Source: Sulfurovum sp. (GTDB taxonomy: Bacteria > Campylobacterota > Campylobacteria > Campylobacterales > Sulfurovaceae). From it: 64,000 nucleotides of DNA. Numbering within the stretch: position 1 is the first letter of the stretch; every line of letters starts with the position of its first letter. The stretch lies in the NCBI GenBank assembly GCA_027063305.1, contig JAMORY010000032.1:1-64000 (forward strand), given 5' to 3'. Under the pieces are notes generated by a model that was given only the letters and a program-made list of their open reading frames with translations, was not told where the DNA came from and did not search any database. A program made the translations under genes and the position numbers. Shown piece by piece: positions 1 through 7,749 of this stretch.

Positions 1-53
1 TGATGGGCATTTATCTTTTTTAGCTGATCTTCGTATGCGAACAGTCCTGGCAT
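1..53 (-). CDS. IS5-family transposase, N-terminal fragment (runs off the left edge)
   Basis: An ATG at 53 reads leftward into MPGLFAYEDQLKKINAH and then leaves the window. This opening (short leader, LFAYE, then LKKIN) is typical of IS5/IS1182-type DDE transposases. Only 17 residues are visible, so the catalytic triad cannot be checked. A purine-rich AGAAAG stretch precedes the ATG. The call rests on recognising the N-terminus and on the neighbouring putative terminal repeat. Confidence 0.5.
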   Translation of the reverse strand, partial: MPGLFAYEDQLKKINAH

Positions 54-126
54 CTTTCTTTTCCTCTTCTTCTTGATTATCTATTTTACCACTTTTCTGG
101 TTTGGGGTGGGTTTTTAGAGGTGCCC
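1..126 (-). mobile_element. End of an IS5-like insertion sequence, cut by the window edge
   Basis: The start of a transposase-like gene (see the next entry) is followed, on its upstream side, by a sequence ending in TTTTTAGAGGTGCCC at about 112-126. Read outward in reverse this begins GGGCACCTCTAAAAA, which looks like an IS5-group terminal inverted repeat. The following bases include CTAA, a plausible IS5-type target site. The other end is outside the window, so the repeat cannot be paired here. The family name is inferred from the transposase N-terminus and the shape of the end. Confidence 0.5.
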
Positions 127-378
127 TAAAAGAATATCTATTGGTATAAGACTTTTCTTGCTTAGGGATTTCTTTAGATTTCAATACATCCAATATGTCG
201 GTTCAAGAGTATTTTCCAAAATGCTGACAGAAGTGAGGCTGTAAAGCTCAGTTATAAAAAGCTGTTTAACGCTCTTTAAGTGTGTATTGACCCTTTCATA
301 ATTACTCCATCTTTTTATATAGATCACATCCATAATATTACCGCAAAAGATGGGGTATCTATTTTTTAGAAGCTAAGG
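127..378. other. Gene-free stretch between the IS end and ribB
   Basis: About 250 bases of AT-rich sequence with no credible reading frame, RNA gene or clear terminator. It lies just downstream of the ribB stop codon. It may include remnants of whatever the insertion sequence interrupted, but I see nothing specific. Confidence 0.5.
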
Positions 379-1413
379 CTACACCACCTCCACCTTCTCC
401 ACCACATCAAGCCCGAATCCGGCAAGTCCAACGAACTCGGTGTCTTTGTTCGTTGTAATGAGATTAATGTTCTTGATGCCGAGGTCTTTGAGAATCTGCG
501 CACCCACACCGAACTCTTTTGCCTGTTCTGCCGAGATGGTCTTGGTATCGAGGAATACCAGTACGCCTCCGTTGTTCTTGAGGTACTCAATGGCATTGTT
601 GAGGGCATTGAAGCGTTTATCATCCAAAATGAGGTCGATGTCGCTGCCGATGTTGTGGAACTTGACGTTGGCGGTCTCATGGATCTTGTAAAACTGAATG
701 ACCGTATGGGTTCTCTCAAGATGATCGGTATAAGTGTGTTTTTCTACCTTCATCCCTTTGAGAATGGTCTCTTCACTGCTTACTCTTTTGACCAGTTGCT
801 CATTGGCAAGGCGGTATTCGACGATATCCGAGATGTAAACAATACAAAGGTCATGCTCGGCAGCAAACACTTTGAGGTCATCCATGCGCGCCATGGTACC
901 ATCCTCTTTGATGATCTCGCAGATCACCCCTACCGGTGCCAAACCTGCCAGTTTACAAAGGTCGACCGAACCTTCCGTATGCCCCGTACGTACCAGTGTT
1001 CCCCCGTCTTTAGCGATAAGTGGGAAGATGTGCCCCGGACGAACGAAGTCCTCCGCTACGGTTAAGGGATTGGCAAGTTTACTGATACAATCATCACGCT
1101 CTGCCGCGCTAATGCCTGTTGTTGCCGTAGCAGAGTCAATGGAGACGGTAAATGCCGTTTCATGGTTGGAGTCGTTACGGCTGACCATTGGCATAAGATC
1201 AAGCTTTGACGCCAACTCCTTTGTAATAGGGGTACAGATAAGCCCTCTTGCCTCTTTTGCCATAAAGTTGACCATCTCCGGAGTGGAGAAGGTTGCGGCA
1301 TAGACAAGATCGCCTTCATTCTCTCTATCCTCATCATCCATCATAATGACCATCTTCCCGCGTTTGATCTCATCAATAGCTTTTTCTACACGTTGTATTG
1401 CGTCTGTTGACAT
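379..1413 (-). CDS. ribB: 3,4-dihydroxy-2-butanone 4-phosphate synthase with a degenerate GTP cyclohydrolase II tail
   Basis: This makes the four-carbon unit of riboflavin from ribulose 5-phosphate in the cytoplasm. Residues 1 to about 200 are the RibB domain, with the acidic metal and substrate motif DDEDRENEGDL at 26-36 and RTGHTEGSVDL near 143-153. The C-terminal part (about 205-344) is shaped like GTP cyclohydrolase II and keeps a GVGAQILKDLGIKNINLIT segment. It lacks the cysteine ligands for catalytic zinc, so it is probably not a cyclohydrolase. This degenerate RibBA form is known in Campylobacterota. A TATAAT-like box and a GAGGAT ribosome site precede the ATG. A separate ribA would be needed elsewhere. 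Confidence 0.93.
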   Translation of the reverse strand: MSTDAIQRVEKAIDEIKRGKMVIMMDDEDRENEGDLVYAATFSTPEMVNFMAKEARGLICTPITKELASKLDLMPMVSRNDSNHETAFTVSIDSATATTGISAAERDDCISKLANPLTVAEDFVRPGHIFPLIAKDGGTLVRTGHTEGSVDLCKLAGLAPVGVICEIIKEDGTMARMDDLKVFAAEHDLCIVYISDIVEYRLANEQLVKRVSSEETILKGMKVEKHTYTDHLERTHTVIQFYKIHETANVKFHNIGSDIDLILDDKRFNALNNAIEYLKNNGGVLVFLDTKTISAEQAKEFGVGAQILKDLGIKNINLITTNKDTEFVGLAGFGLDVVEKVEVV

Positions 1414-1506
1414 ACATAAATCCTCAAATATAGTGATGTTTTTTCTCTATAATTATAGCGACTCTCACATCATTTTTAGATTTTTTTCATTTTTTTCAAA
1501 AAACCC

Positions 1507-1535
1507 TTGACAAGCTTTGCAATTGGTGCTATAAT
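1507..1535 (+). promoter_or_regulatory. Sigma-70 promoter of the tRNA-Gln/tRNA-fMet unit
   Basis: TTGACA at 1507-1512 and TATAAT at 1530-1535 are separated by 17 bases, a perfect consensus promoter. It lies about 33 bases before tRNA-Gln and probably drives both tRNAs. Confidence 0.85.
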
Positions 1536-1567
1536 GCCGTCCACATAAGCAATGAAGCTTATCCGAT

Positions 1568-1642
1568 TGGGGTATAGCCAAGCGGTAAGGCAACTGGTTT
1601 TGGTCCAGTCATTCGGGGGTTCGAATCCCTCTACCCCATCCA
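1568..1642 (+). tRNA. tRNA-Gln (anticodon TTG), CCA encoded
   Basis: The acceptor stem TGGGGTA pairs with TACCCCA. The anticodon stem-loop is ACTGG-TTTTGGT-CCAGT with anticodon TTG, and the T arm contains GGTTCGAATC. The discriminator T is followed by encoded CCA. It is the first gene after a strong promoter and is followed 36 bases later by the initiator tRNA. Confidence 0.95.
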
Positions 1643-1678
1643 TTTGGATCTTCGGATTCATATACTTCTTTTAACTGT

Positions 1679-1755
<77 letters not shown>

Positions 1756-1969
1756 AATCAATTTAACCCACTCATTCAGATTATAAGTGAAATTCACCTC
1801 TAATTCCTTAGCAAACTCTTCGAAAAATACCTCATACGTCGTCTTATCAAAAGTATATCTTGTAGTATCACCTTATAACCTCCTTTACGTTACCATAATC
1901 GAAGTATAACGGGATACCTATGGAGGGATAAGGGCATTTTGGGTCGTTTCTTTTTTTAAAAATGCCTAC
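1756..1969. other. Spacer between initiator tRNA and cca
   Basis: No gene is called here. The minus strand has a short open frame at about 1760-1865 with no good start that runs into the antisense of the tRNA. It may be a degenerate gene remnant, but nothing identifies it. Confidence 0.4.
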
Positions 1970-3490
1970 TTAGCAAAAATGATGTGTGATATAGGCAATC
2001 GCCTCTTCTTTCGTATTGAACAGACCATCCATCTGCTTTTGATAGATATCTTCCAGTATCTCTTTGAATCGAGGAGAGGGTTTCATGCCAAGGGCGATCA
2101 AGTCTCGTCCTTGAATCAACGGCTTTAGAGGCTTTTCTTTTACCTCTAGCTCCTCTGCCCGTGAAATCAGCCATTTCCCGGAAAGATACTCCCTGCTTCC
2201 TGCTCCCTGCGCTTTTAGCTCTCCTCTACCAAAGTGGTCTGCAGTTGCGACAAGCACAAGCTCTTTAATGTTCACCTTGGTTGCCAGTCGTCTAATAGCG
2301 CCGTCTTTGGCTCCTTGTGCATAGAACTGCGAAGGTTTGAGATGATGTTCGACCAAAGGGAGAATAGTTTCGATGAAGTCGTGTTCATTGGTAAGACGGT
2401 ACAGAAAGGTACGGGTAGGTTCGATACCGGCTTTTTCGTGACCGATCGCGCGGATATGCTTTGCGGAGTGAATAGTGAATAGTGAATGATAAATAGTGTT
2501 GGTATGCATTTCTTTCAAAATGCTTTTATTTTTGTTGTATTCTTGCCAATATACTATTTCACCATTTTCAAGCTCAATAGTCGTTGTAAGTGGTTTACCA
2601 AAGTCATGACATAGAACAGCGAACAAAAGCTTCAGCTTTTGTTTATCACTGATTTTTAATTTTTCATTTTTAATTTTTAATTCACCCTGCATGGCATCTA
2701 ATGCCATCAGAGTGTGTACCCACACATCTCCCTCAGGGTGCCATTTTGGATCTTGCGGACACCCTATGAGCGCATGCAGTTCCGGGTAATAGCGCTTTGT
2801 AATGCCCCATTCACGCATCAGCTCAAAACCGACAGACGGTTTGGGTGCTTTGAGAAGGAGTTTTCTCCACTCTTCGAATATACGCTCTTTGGGAAGCTCT
2901 TCGAGCATACCTTCATCGACCATCTTTTGACAAAGCCTAGCTGTCTCCTGAGCTACGTTAAACCCAAAGCGGGCGGCAAACTGTACGGCACGGTAGACAC
3001 GAAGCGGGTCTTCTACAAAGGTAGCATCATCAATATGTCTCAAAACGCCTCTTTTGAGATCATCGAAGCCACCGTATGGGTCAAGCACCTCACCGCTGAT
3101 GATGTCATAGCCCATCGCATTAATGGTAAAGTCACGCCGCTTTGCCGCCGCTTTAAAGCTTAGTGTACCATCGACCGTCACATCAAAACCTCTGTGCCCT
3201 TTACCTGTTTTTTGCTCAGTACGTGGGAAAGAGAAATCATACTCCTCCTCTCCTACTCTCAGCTTGACGATCCCAAAACTCTTACCCACCTGATTGACAC
3301 TGCCAAACGAGGAGAGTACCGCTTCAAGTGCCTCTAGCGTCTTTAGTCCATACACTTCAATATCATAGTCCTTAACCGCTTTTTCCATAAGCATATCACG
3401 CACGGCACCACCCACCAACATGGCACGTGCACCCTTACGGTGAAGTACTTCGGTGATCGTTCGTACTGTTTGCGGCAGATCGGTTCTCAT
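1970..3490 (-). CDS. cca: CCA tRNA nucleotidyltransferase with HD domain
   Basis: This adds or repairs the CCA end of tRNAs. The N-terminus has the nucleotidyltransferase motif LVGGAVRDMLMEKAVKDYDIEVYG (GG plus DxD metal ligands) and RRDFTINAMGYD, followed by the RNA-binding ARFGF region. The second half has an HD-type motif, LLFAVLCHDFGKP. At 506 residues it is longer than usual. Part of the excess comes from three low-complexity stretches that look like intergenic repeats read in frame: KIKNEKLKI (DNA about 2646-2692), IYHSLFTIHS (about 2464-2500) and GAGSREYL (about 2183-2222). Its ATG directly abuts the TAG of the upstream methyltransferase-like gene, so the two form an operon. Confidence 0.92.
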   Translation of the reverse strand: MRTDLPQTVRTITEVLHRKGARAMLVGGAVRDMLMEKAVKDYDIEVYGLKTLEALEAVLSSFGSVNQVGKSFGIVKLRVGEEEYDFSFPRTEQKTGKGHRGFDVTVDGTLSFKAAAKRRDFTINAMGYDIISGEVLDPYGGFDDLKRGVLRHIDDATFVEDPLRVYRAVQFAARFGFNVAQETARLCQKMVDEGMLEELPKERIFEEWRKLLLKAPKPSVGFELMREWGITKRYYPELHALIGCPQDPKWHPEGDVWVHTLMALDAMQGELKIKNEKLKISDKQKLKLLFAVLCHDFGKPLTTTIELENGEIVYWQEYNKNKSILKEMHTNTIYHSLFTIHSAKHIRAIGHEKAGIEPTRTFLYRLTNEHDFIETILPLVEHHLKPSQFYAQGAKDGAIRRLATKVNIKELVLVATADHFGRGELKAQGAGSREYLSGKWLISRAEELEVKEKPLKPLIQGRDLIALGMKPSPRFKEILEDIYQKQMDGLFNTKEEAIAYITHHFC

Positions 3491-4171
3491 CTATTTTCGT
3501 ACGATCCTCATCATCGTATCCCCACCTTTTTGAAACTCATAAGCTGTTTTTTCAAGGCTCACATCATACCCCTTCTCTTGCAGGTACGCCATTACCGGTG
3601 TAACATAAGGAGACGACTCGCTTTGCAGTGTCACCAAAGGAAAAATACGCACCTCTTTTGACACTCTTAACATCTCCTCTATGGCTTCTTTATGGAATGC
3701 TTCATCCAGATGGTCACTGTAGAGAAAAAGCAGATGGGAACTGAGTGCCAGATCGAAGCTATTATCTTCGAACGGAAGATTTGGAAGCGAAGCGTTCACA
3801 TAACGCCCCTCCTCTTGACCCTCCTCATAGTCCATCAAGAACTCCATCATCGCCTCAATGCGCATATCAAGCAGTGCTTCAGGGTCGGGGATGTTCTTCC
3901 AGACAAATTTGTCCATATTGGCTTTGACCTGTGCCATGACATCATCGGTCACATCATCGATACGCTGCATGATCTCCTTTTTACTATAAGCGTAAAGCGG
4001 GTCGATAGAGACAACTTTCCCTCTCTCCATATCGACCTCGGTATTGAAACTGCTCGGCCCGTCACCACAACCCAGGATCTTTTTGCTCTTGATATCCTCT
4101 TTGGAGAGGTTGAACATTGTCATATACTCTTTCATGCTGCGTCCCCACGGGACGATATTTTCCAGTTTCAT
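3491..4171 (-). CDS. SAM-dependent methyltransferase-like protein
   Basis: A 226-residue cytoplasmic protein with a class I methyltransferase-like glycine motif, KILGCGDGPSSFN, near residues 30-42. An acidic residue follows in VVSIDPLYAYS, and the segment NSFDLALSSHLLFLYS resembles motif IV to VI. The substrate is unknown. Its stop codon touches the cca start, so a role connected with RNA is possible but not shown. The family resemblance is seen in the motifs; the function is not established. Confidence 0.7.
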   Translation of the reverse strand: MKLENIVPWGRSMKEYMTMFNLSKEDIKSKKILGCGDGPSSFNTEVDMERGKVVSIDPLYAYSKKEIMQRIDDVTDDVMAQVKANMDKFVWKNIPDPEALLDMRIEAMMEFLMDYEEGQEEGRYVNASLPNLPFEDNSFDLALSSHLLFLYSDHLDEAFHKEAIEEMLRVSKEVRIFPLVTLQSESSPYVTPVMAYLQEKGYDVSLEKTAYEFQKGGDTMMRIVRK

Positions 4172-4342
4172 TCACTATCCTTAGATGTAAGCACATCTTT
4201 TTTGTGTAATTGTACCAAATAAGCACTCAGATTGTACGTTACATTTTTTGAATGAACCATTGAAACGTTCCTGTAGTATACACTTCATCCGTTTCATTTT
4301 TAATTGTTCTACTTACACAAGTAGGAATAGCTTTGGCGATGT

Positions 4343-4708
4343 CTAATGAAAAATATCTATAACACTATGAGTAATGATCTTACTGTCATTCTTCTCCGGT
4401 AACTTTGTATATTTACAGTCTGTTATGATCTCTTCTACGATCATACGTATCGTTTTATTTGTTAGATGTTTTGTCTGACCGAACATGATACCCTTCATAC
4501 TACCGCCATACGTACCTTTTTGGTAGCCATGAAGTGCTCGTTCGATCTCTTCGGCAGACATTTGGCGTACGATCTTCGAAGCATTGAGCGCTCTTCGCTC
4601 AAAATGTTCTCCGTGACACCCTCGACACGTTTGTGTCAACTCTGATGCGCTTGAACCGGAGATCATCCCTATGATCATCAATGTTATACCTATACGCTGT
4701 CGTTTCAT
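4343..4708 (-). CDS. Small secreted c-type cytochrome
   Basis: A 121-residue protein with an N-terminal signal peptide (MKRQRIGITLMIIGMISGSSAS) and one haem c attachment site, C28-R-G-C31-H32. The middle contains the conserved MSAEEIERALHGYQKGTYGG and a downstream GIMFGQTKHLT, where Met73-74 could be the distal haem ligand. The pattern is that of cytochrome c553-type proteins, though the C-terminal tail after the last helix is longer than usual. It probably carries electrons in the periplasm. It is transcribed away from the nitroreductase gene. Confidence 0.8.
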   Translation of the reverse strand: MKRQRIGITLMIIGMISGSSASELTQTCRGCHGEHFERRALNASKIVRQMSAEEIERALHGYQKGTYGGSMKGIMFGQTKHLTNKTIRMIVEEIITDCKYTKLPEKNDSKIITHSVIDIFH

Positions 4709-4850
4709 CTGCCATCCTTCATCTGATTAAGACGATTTTATTACAAGATTATCTTCGTTTTCTTATAATTAAAGGCGATTTTTAAGATATATTTTAAGAA
4801 ATTGGATTTTATTTTTTGATACACTTCTAAAAATCACCGCAGGAGTCATC

Positions 4851-5483
4851 ATGATCCAAAACAAATTTTCAGAAGCGATGGCATTTCGACATGCCTGTAA
4901 AATCTTTGATGAAAAAAAGAAAATAGATGAAGAGACACTATACTATATTTTAGAAGCCGGACGTCTTTCTCCCTCTTCATTTGGAATGGAACCGTGGAAG
5001 TTTCTTGTTATCTCTTCTTCTACACATAAAGAGGCACTAAGACCACTCTGTTGGGATCAGGCACAGACCACAAGCTGTTCGCATCTCATTATCCTTCTTG
5101 CAGCAATAGAGAGTGTCAAACCGCAAAGCGGCATACCACAGCAGCGCTTTGCCAGACGTCATCTCTCTCCTGCACAGATCGATGCCTATATTTCACGTTA
5201 CAGTAGTTTTTTAAAGGAGACGTTCGAAAGTGACGAGCGTACATTTGCATGGAGCAGTAAACAGTGCTATATTGCACTTGCGAATATGATGCAGGCGGCA
5301 GCATTCGAGAAAATAGACTCATGTCCGATAGAAGGATTTGAAAAAGAGAAGGTTGAAGCATATCTCAAGATAGATACGACCCAATATCAAGTTGCGGTCA
5401 TAGTCGCACTTGGGTACCGTCAGAACGAGCAGGGAGAGCACTTACGTCTCCCCTTTGAAGAGGTTGTCACCTTTATGGAGTGA
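4851..5483 (+). CDS. NAD(P)H-dependent nitroreductase family oxidoreductase
   Basis: A 210-residue flavoenzyme of the NfsB/RdxA family. FMN-binding features are visible in the opening RHACKIFD, in LSPSSFGMEPWKFLV, and in the C-terminal VIVALGYRQNEQGEHLRLPFEEVV. These enzymes reduce nitro groups or quinones with NAD(P)H; the physiological substrate is unknown. An AGGAG ribosome site sits before the ATG. It converges with the rhodanese gene, whose stop lies two bases away. Confidence 0.85.
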   Translation: MIQNKFSEAMAFRHACKIFDEKKKIDEETLYYILEAGRLSPSSFGMEPWKFLVISSSTHKEALRPLCWDQAQTTSCSHLIILLAAIESVKPQSGIPQQRFARRHLSPAQIDAYISRYSSFLKETFESDERTFAWSSKQCYIALANMMQAAAFEKIDSCPIEGFEKEKVEAYLKIDTTQYQVAVIVALGYRQNEQGEHLRLPFEEVVTFME

Positions 5484-5485
5484 TA

Positions 5486-5884
5486 TTACTTAACGGTTGG
5501 TTTTCCTTTCTTGATCCAACCGTTCTCAATTCCGCCTTCAAGCTCATAAATATGCTTATACCCCATCTTGTCAAGCCCCTCTCCCAATGCTTTGGTACGG
5601 TTTGCATGTGCACAATAGATAATGAAAGGCTCATTCTTATCCTTTACAAGATGTCCTAAATTGAAGAACCACTCCGCAACATCGGCATTTCCCTGTGGTG
5701 TAAAGAACATCATCTTATGAGCGCCTTTAATGATCCCTGTCTGTTTCCACTCGCCCGGCGTACGGATATCGATCACCGGAACCCCTTTGGCTTGAAGCTT
5801 AAGCAGTTCATCTGCATTGATAGTTTTAAACTCTGCAAAGAGAGAGACACTTAAGAGTGAAAGTGTAAGTAGTATTTTACGCAT
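5486..5884 (-). CDS. Periplasmic single-domain rhodanese
   Basis: The protein has 132 residues, an N-terminal signal peptide (MRKILLTLSLLSVSLFA) and one rhodanese domain. Active-site Cys91 lies in the loop CAHANRT after FIIY. VPVIDIRTPGEW and YELEGGIENGW are the other conserved elements. It could move sulfane sulfur or handle thiols in the periplasm, which fits a sulfur-oxidising epsilonproteobacterium; that role is inferred. Confidence 0.85.
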   Translation of the reverse strand: MRKILLTLSLLSVSLFAEFKTINADELLKLQAKGVPVIDIRTPGEWKQTGIIKGAHKMMFFTPQGNADVAEWFFNLGHLVKDKNEPFIIYCAHANRTKALGEGLDKMGYKHIYELEGGIENGWIKKGKPTVK

Positions 5885-5977
5885 AATGGTATCCTTTGTA
5901 ATATGAATGAATGGTAGAAGTGTACTGGAGAAAGGTTAATAAGAGGATATGGGACCGTAACGATCCCATTGCAAAGA

Positions 5978-6826
5978 TCAACTTGCTTTTTTGTTAAAGA
6001 GTTTCAGCAGGTCCGCTAAAGTCTGATGCATATCGCCACGATCAACGATCATATCGATAAGTCCATGCTCAAGCAAAAACTCCGAACGCTGAAACCCTTC
6101 AGGAAGGTCGACACCAACGGTCTGCTTGATCACACGCTGTCCGGCAAACCCGATAAGTGCGCCTGGTTCAGCCATGATGATATCTCCAAGCATCGCGAAC
6201 GAGGCAGAGACCCCACCCATGGTCGGATCGGTCAGTACTGAGATATACGGAAGCCCTTTATCACTCAGACGTTTCAATGCCGCAGAGGTCTTGCTCATTT
6301 GGAGTAGTGAATAGGTACTCTCTTGCATTCTTGCACCACCCGATGCGGAGACAATGATAACACCGCACTCCTTCTCCATCGCACGGTTGACCGCTCGTAC
6401 GATCTTTTCACCCTCGACCGAACCAAGACTTCCTCCCATGAAAGCAAAGTCAAAGACCACCAACTCCGCAGGTGTTCCTCCGATAGTACAGCTTCCGCTT
6501 ACGACTGAGGAGGTTTTACCCGTTTTGGCTTTAGCCTCTTCAATACGTTTTTTATAGGACTTTTTGTCACTGAACTTCAACGGATCGACCGGAGCTAGTG
6601 AAGCATCATGCTCTTCAAAACTCCCTTCATCCGCGATCGATGCAATACGCTGATCGGCACTGATACGGAAGTGGTGGTTACATTTGGGACAGACATTCTG
6701 CTTTGCCTCTACCTCCTTATAGTACATCAATGAGGTACACTTAGGACATTTGATCCACTGGTTAGGCGCTTCTTGCTTTGCGCTGTCTTTTCCGAAAAGG
6801 TTGCTGAACATGCTACTGAATTCCAT
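5978..6826 (-). CDS. accD: Acetyl-CoA carboxylase carboxyltransferase subunit beta
   Basis: The beta half of the carboxyltransferase moves the carboxyl group from biotin carboxyl carrier protein to acetyl-CoA, giving malonyl-CoA for fatty acid synthesis. An N-terminal zinc ribbon has Cys27, Cys30, Cys46 and Cys49. The crotonase-like core includes SGGARMQEST and DPTMGGVSASFAMLGDI. The length (282) is normal. It overlaps the end of the upstream inositol-monophosphatase-like gene by 14 bases, so the two are translated as a unit. accA would be elsewhere. Confidence 0.96.
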   Translation of the reverse strand: MEFSSMFSNLFGKDSAKQEAPNQWIKCPKCTSLMYYKEVEAKQNVCPKCNHHFRISADQRIASIADEGSFEEHDASLAPVDPLKFSDKKSYKKRIEEAKAKTGKTSSVVSGSCTIGGTPAELVVFDFAFMGGSLGSVEGEKIVRAVNRAMEKECGVIIVSASGGARMQESTYSLLQMSKTSAALKRLSDKGLPYISVLTDPTMGGVSASFAMLGDIIMAEPGALIGFAGQRVIKQTVGVDLPEGFQRSEFLLEHGLIDMIVDRGDMHQTLADLLKLFNKKAS

Positions 6827-7571
6827 CTCTTTCTTCCTCTAACTGTTTCAATTTTTCTATCATGGTCTCTAGTTTTTCGACCATACTTTTATCTTTCGAT
6901 ACTATAACATAATCTTGCTCAACGACCACTTCAAGACTTTCACAAAGTGCCAATCCCGCTGCAAAATCGTAAATTCGAAACGTTCCCATAAAAAGTACGA
7001 ACGAAACGGTATGGGCATAAGCCAAAGAGAGTGCAATAGCACCAGGTGCCCTGAACTTCACCCCATCAGCTCCCATAAGTGCTACCATCGCAGGATAAGC
7101 ATAGGCTTTTTCAAAAAGTCCGATCTCAGACTTTGGCGATATTTGCGGTGTTTGAAAGCCAGTACCAAAAAGCTTGCCTCTTTGTAACACTTCACCAGGA
7201 ACCTTAAAGAAAATATCACCGTTAGCGAGGTTACAGACCACTGCCGCATCAAGGATACCCTCGGCATTGACCCTAGCGACCGAAGTACCATAGTAAGGGA
7301 ACAGGGAGAGCGCATTGGAAGAGCCGTCAATGGGGTCGATAATGATCTGGGAATCTCCCTCACCGATAGCCCCAGACTCCTCAGACTCGATACGGCCAAA
7401 AGAGCCTAGATGCTTTATGAAGACGGCTTCTGCAAAAAGATCGAGTCGAGAGCTTACATCTCCACCCGCTCCAATGTCGGTCTTTTCAAACAAAATACCT
7501 TCAGTACCATTCTCAAGAGCTTTTGCTATCTCTTCATTGGCATCGATACAGGCTTGGATAAAATCGTTCAA
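6813..7571 (-). CDS. Inositol monophosphatase family phosphatase
   Basis: A 252-residue metal-dependent sugar or nucleotide phosphatase. Glu64-Glu65 and the motif DPIDGSSN at 79-86 are the magnesium-binding signature of the family, where DPIDGTTN is usual. A second acidic site is in IYDFAAGLALCESLE. The substrate could be inositol phosphate, a 3',5'-bisphosphonucleotide or fructose bisphosphate; sequence alone does not decide. It overlaps accD by 14 bases. A GGAGGA ribosome site precedes the ATG. Confidence 0.85.
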   Translation of the reverse strand: MNDFIQACIDANEEIAKALENGTEGILFEKTDIGAGGDVSSRLDLFAEAVFIKHLGSFGRIESEESGAIGEGDSQIIIDPIDGSSNALSLFPYYGTSVARVNAEGILDAAVVCNLANGDIFFKVPGEVLQRGKLFGTGFQTPQISPKSEIGLFEKAYAYPAMVALMGADGVKFRAPGAIALSLAYAHTVSFVLFMGTFRIYDFAAGLALCESLEVVVEQDYVIVSKDKSMVEKLETMIEKLKQLEEERDGIQ

Positions 7572-7606
7572 GGAGGATCCTTTGGATTATTAAGGAGATA
7601 GGAAAT

Positions 7607-7749
7607 GGGACTTTAGTCCCGTCTCAATGGAAAACCAACTGGTATTTGGCGGGACTAAAGTCCTGATTCCACATTATAACAGGTAGGCTAAAGCCTACCC
7701 TACTGAACACTACGCGCTACACGCTGAACGCTTCATCGCAAAGCGATGA
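7607..7749. repeat. Cluster of four REP-like palindromes between gltB and the accD operon
   Basis: Four short perfect hairpins lie in about 140 bases. They are GGGACT-TT-AGTCCC at 7607-7620, GGGACT-AA-AGTCC at 7651-7663, GGTAGGCT-AA-AGCCTACC at 7682-7699 and TCATCGC-AAA-GCGATGA at 7733-7749. The first three share a stem-AA/TT-stem plan typical of REP elements moved by RAYT transposases in other bacteria. The last abuts the gltB stop codon and may act as its terminator. Confidence 0.75.

Noticed and set aside
655-1065. Plus-strand frames opposite ribB
   Set aside because: They are shadows of the strongly conserved minus-strand gene. Similar opposite-strand frames over gltB, the TRAP permease, lpxB and queH were left out for the same reason.
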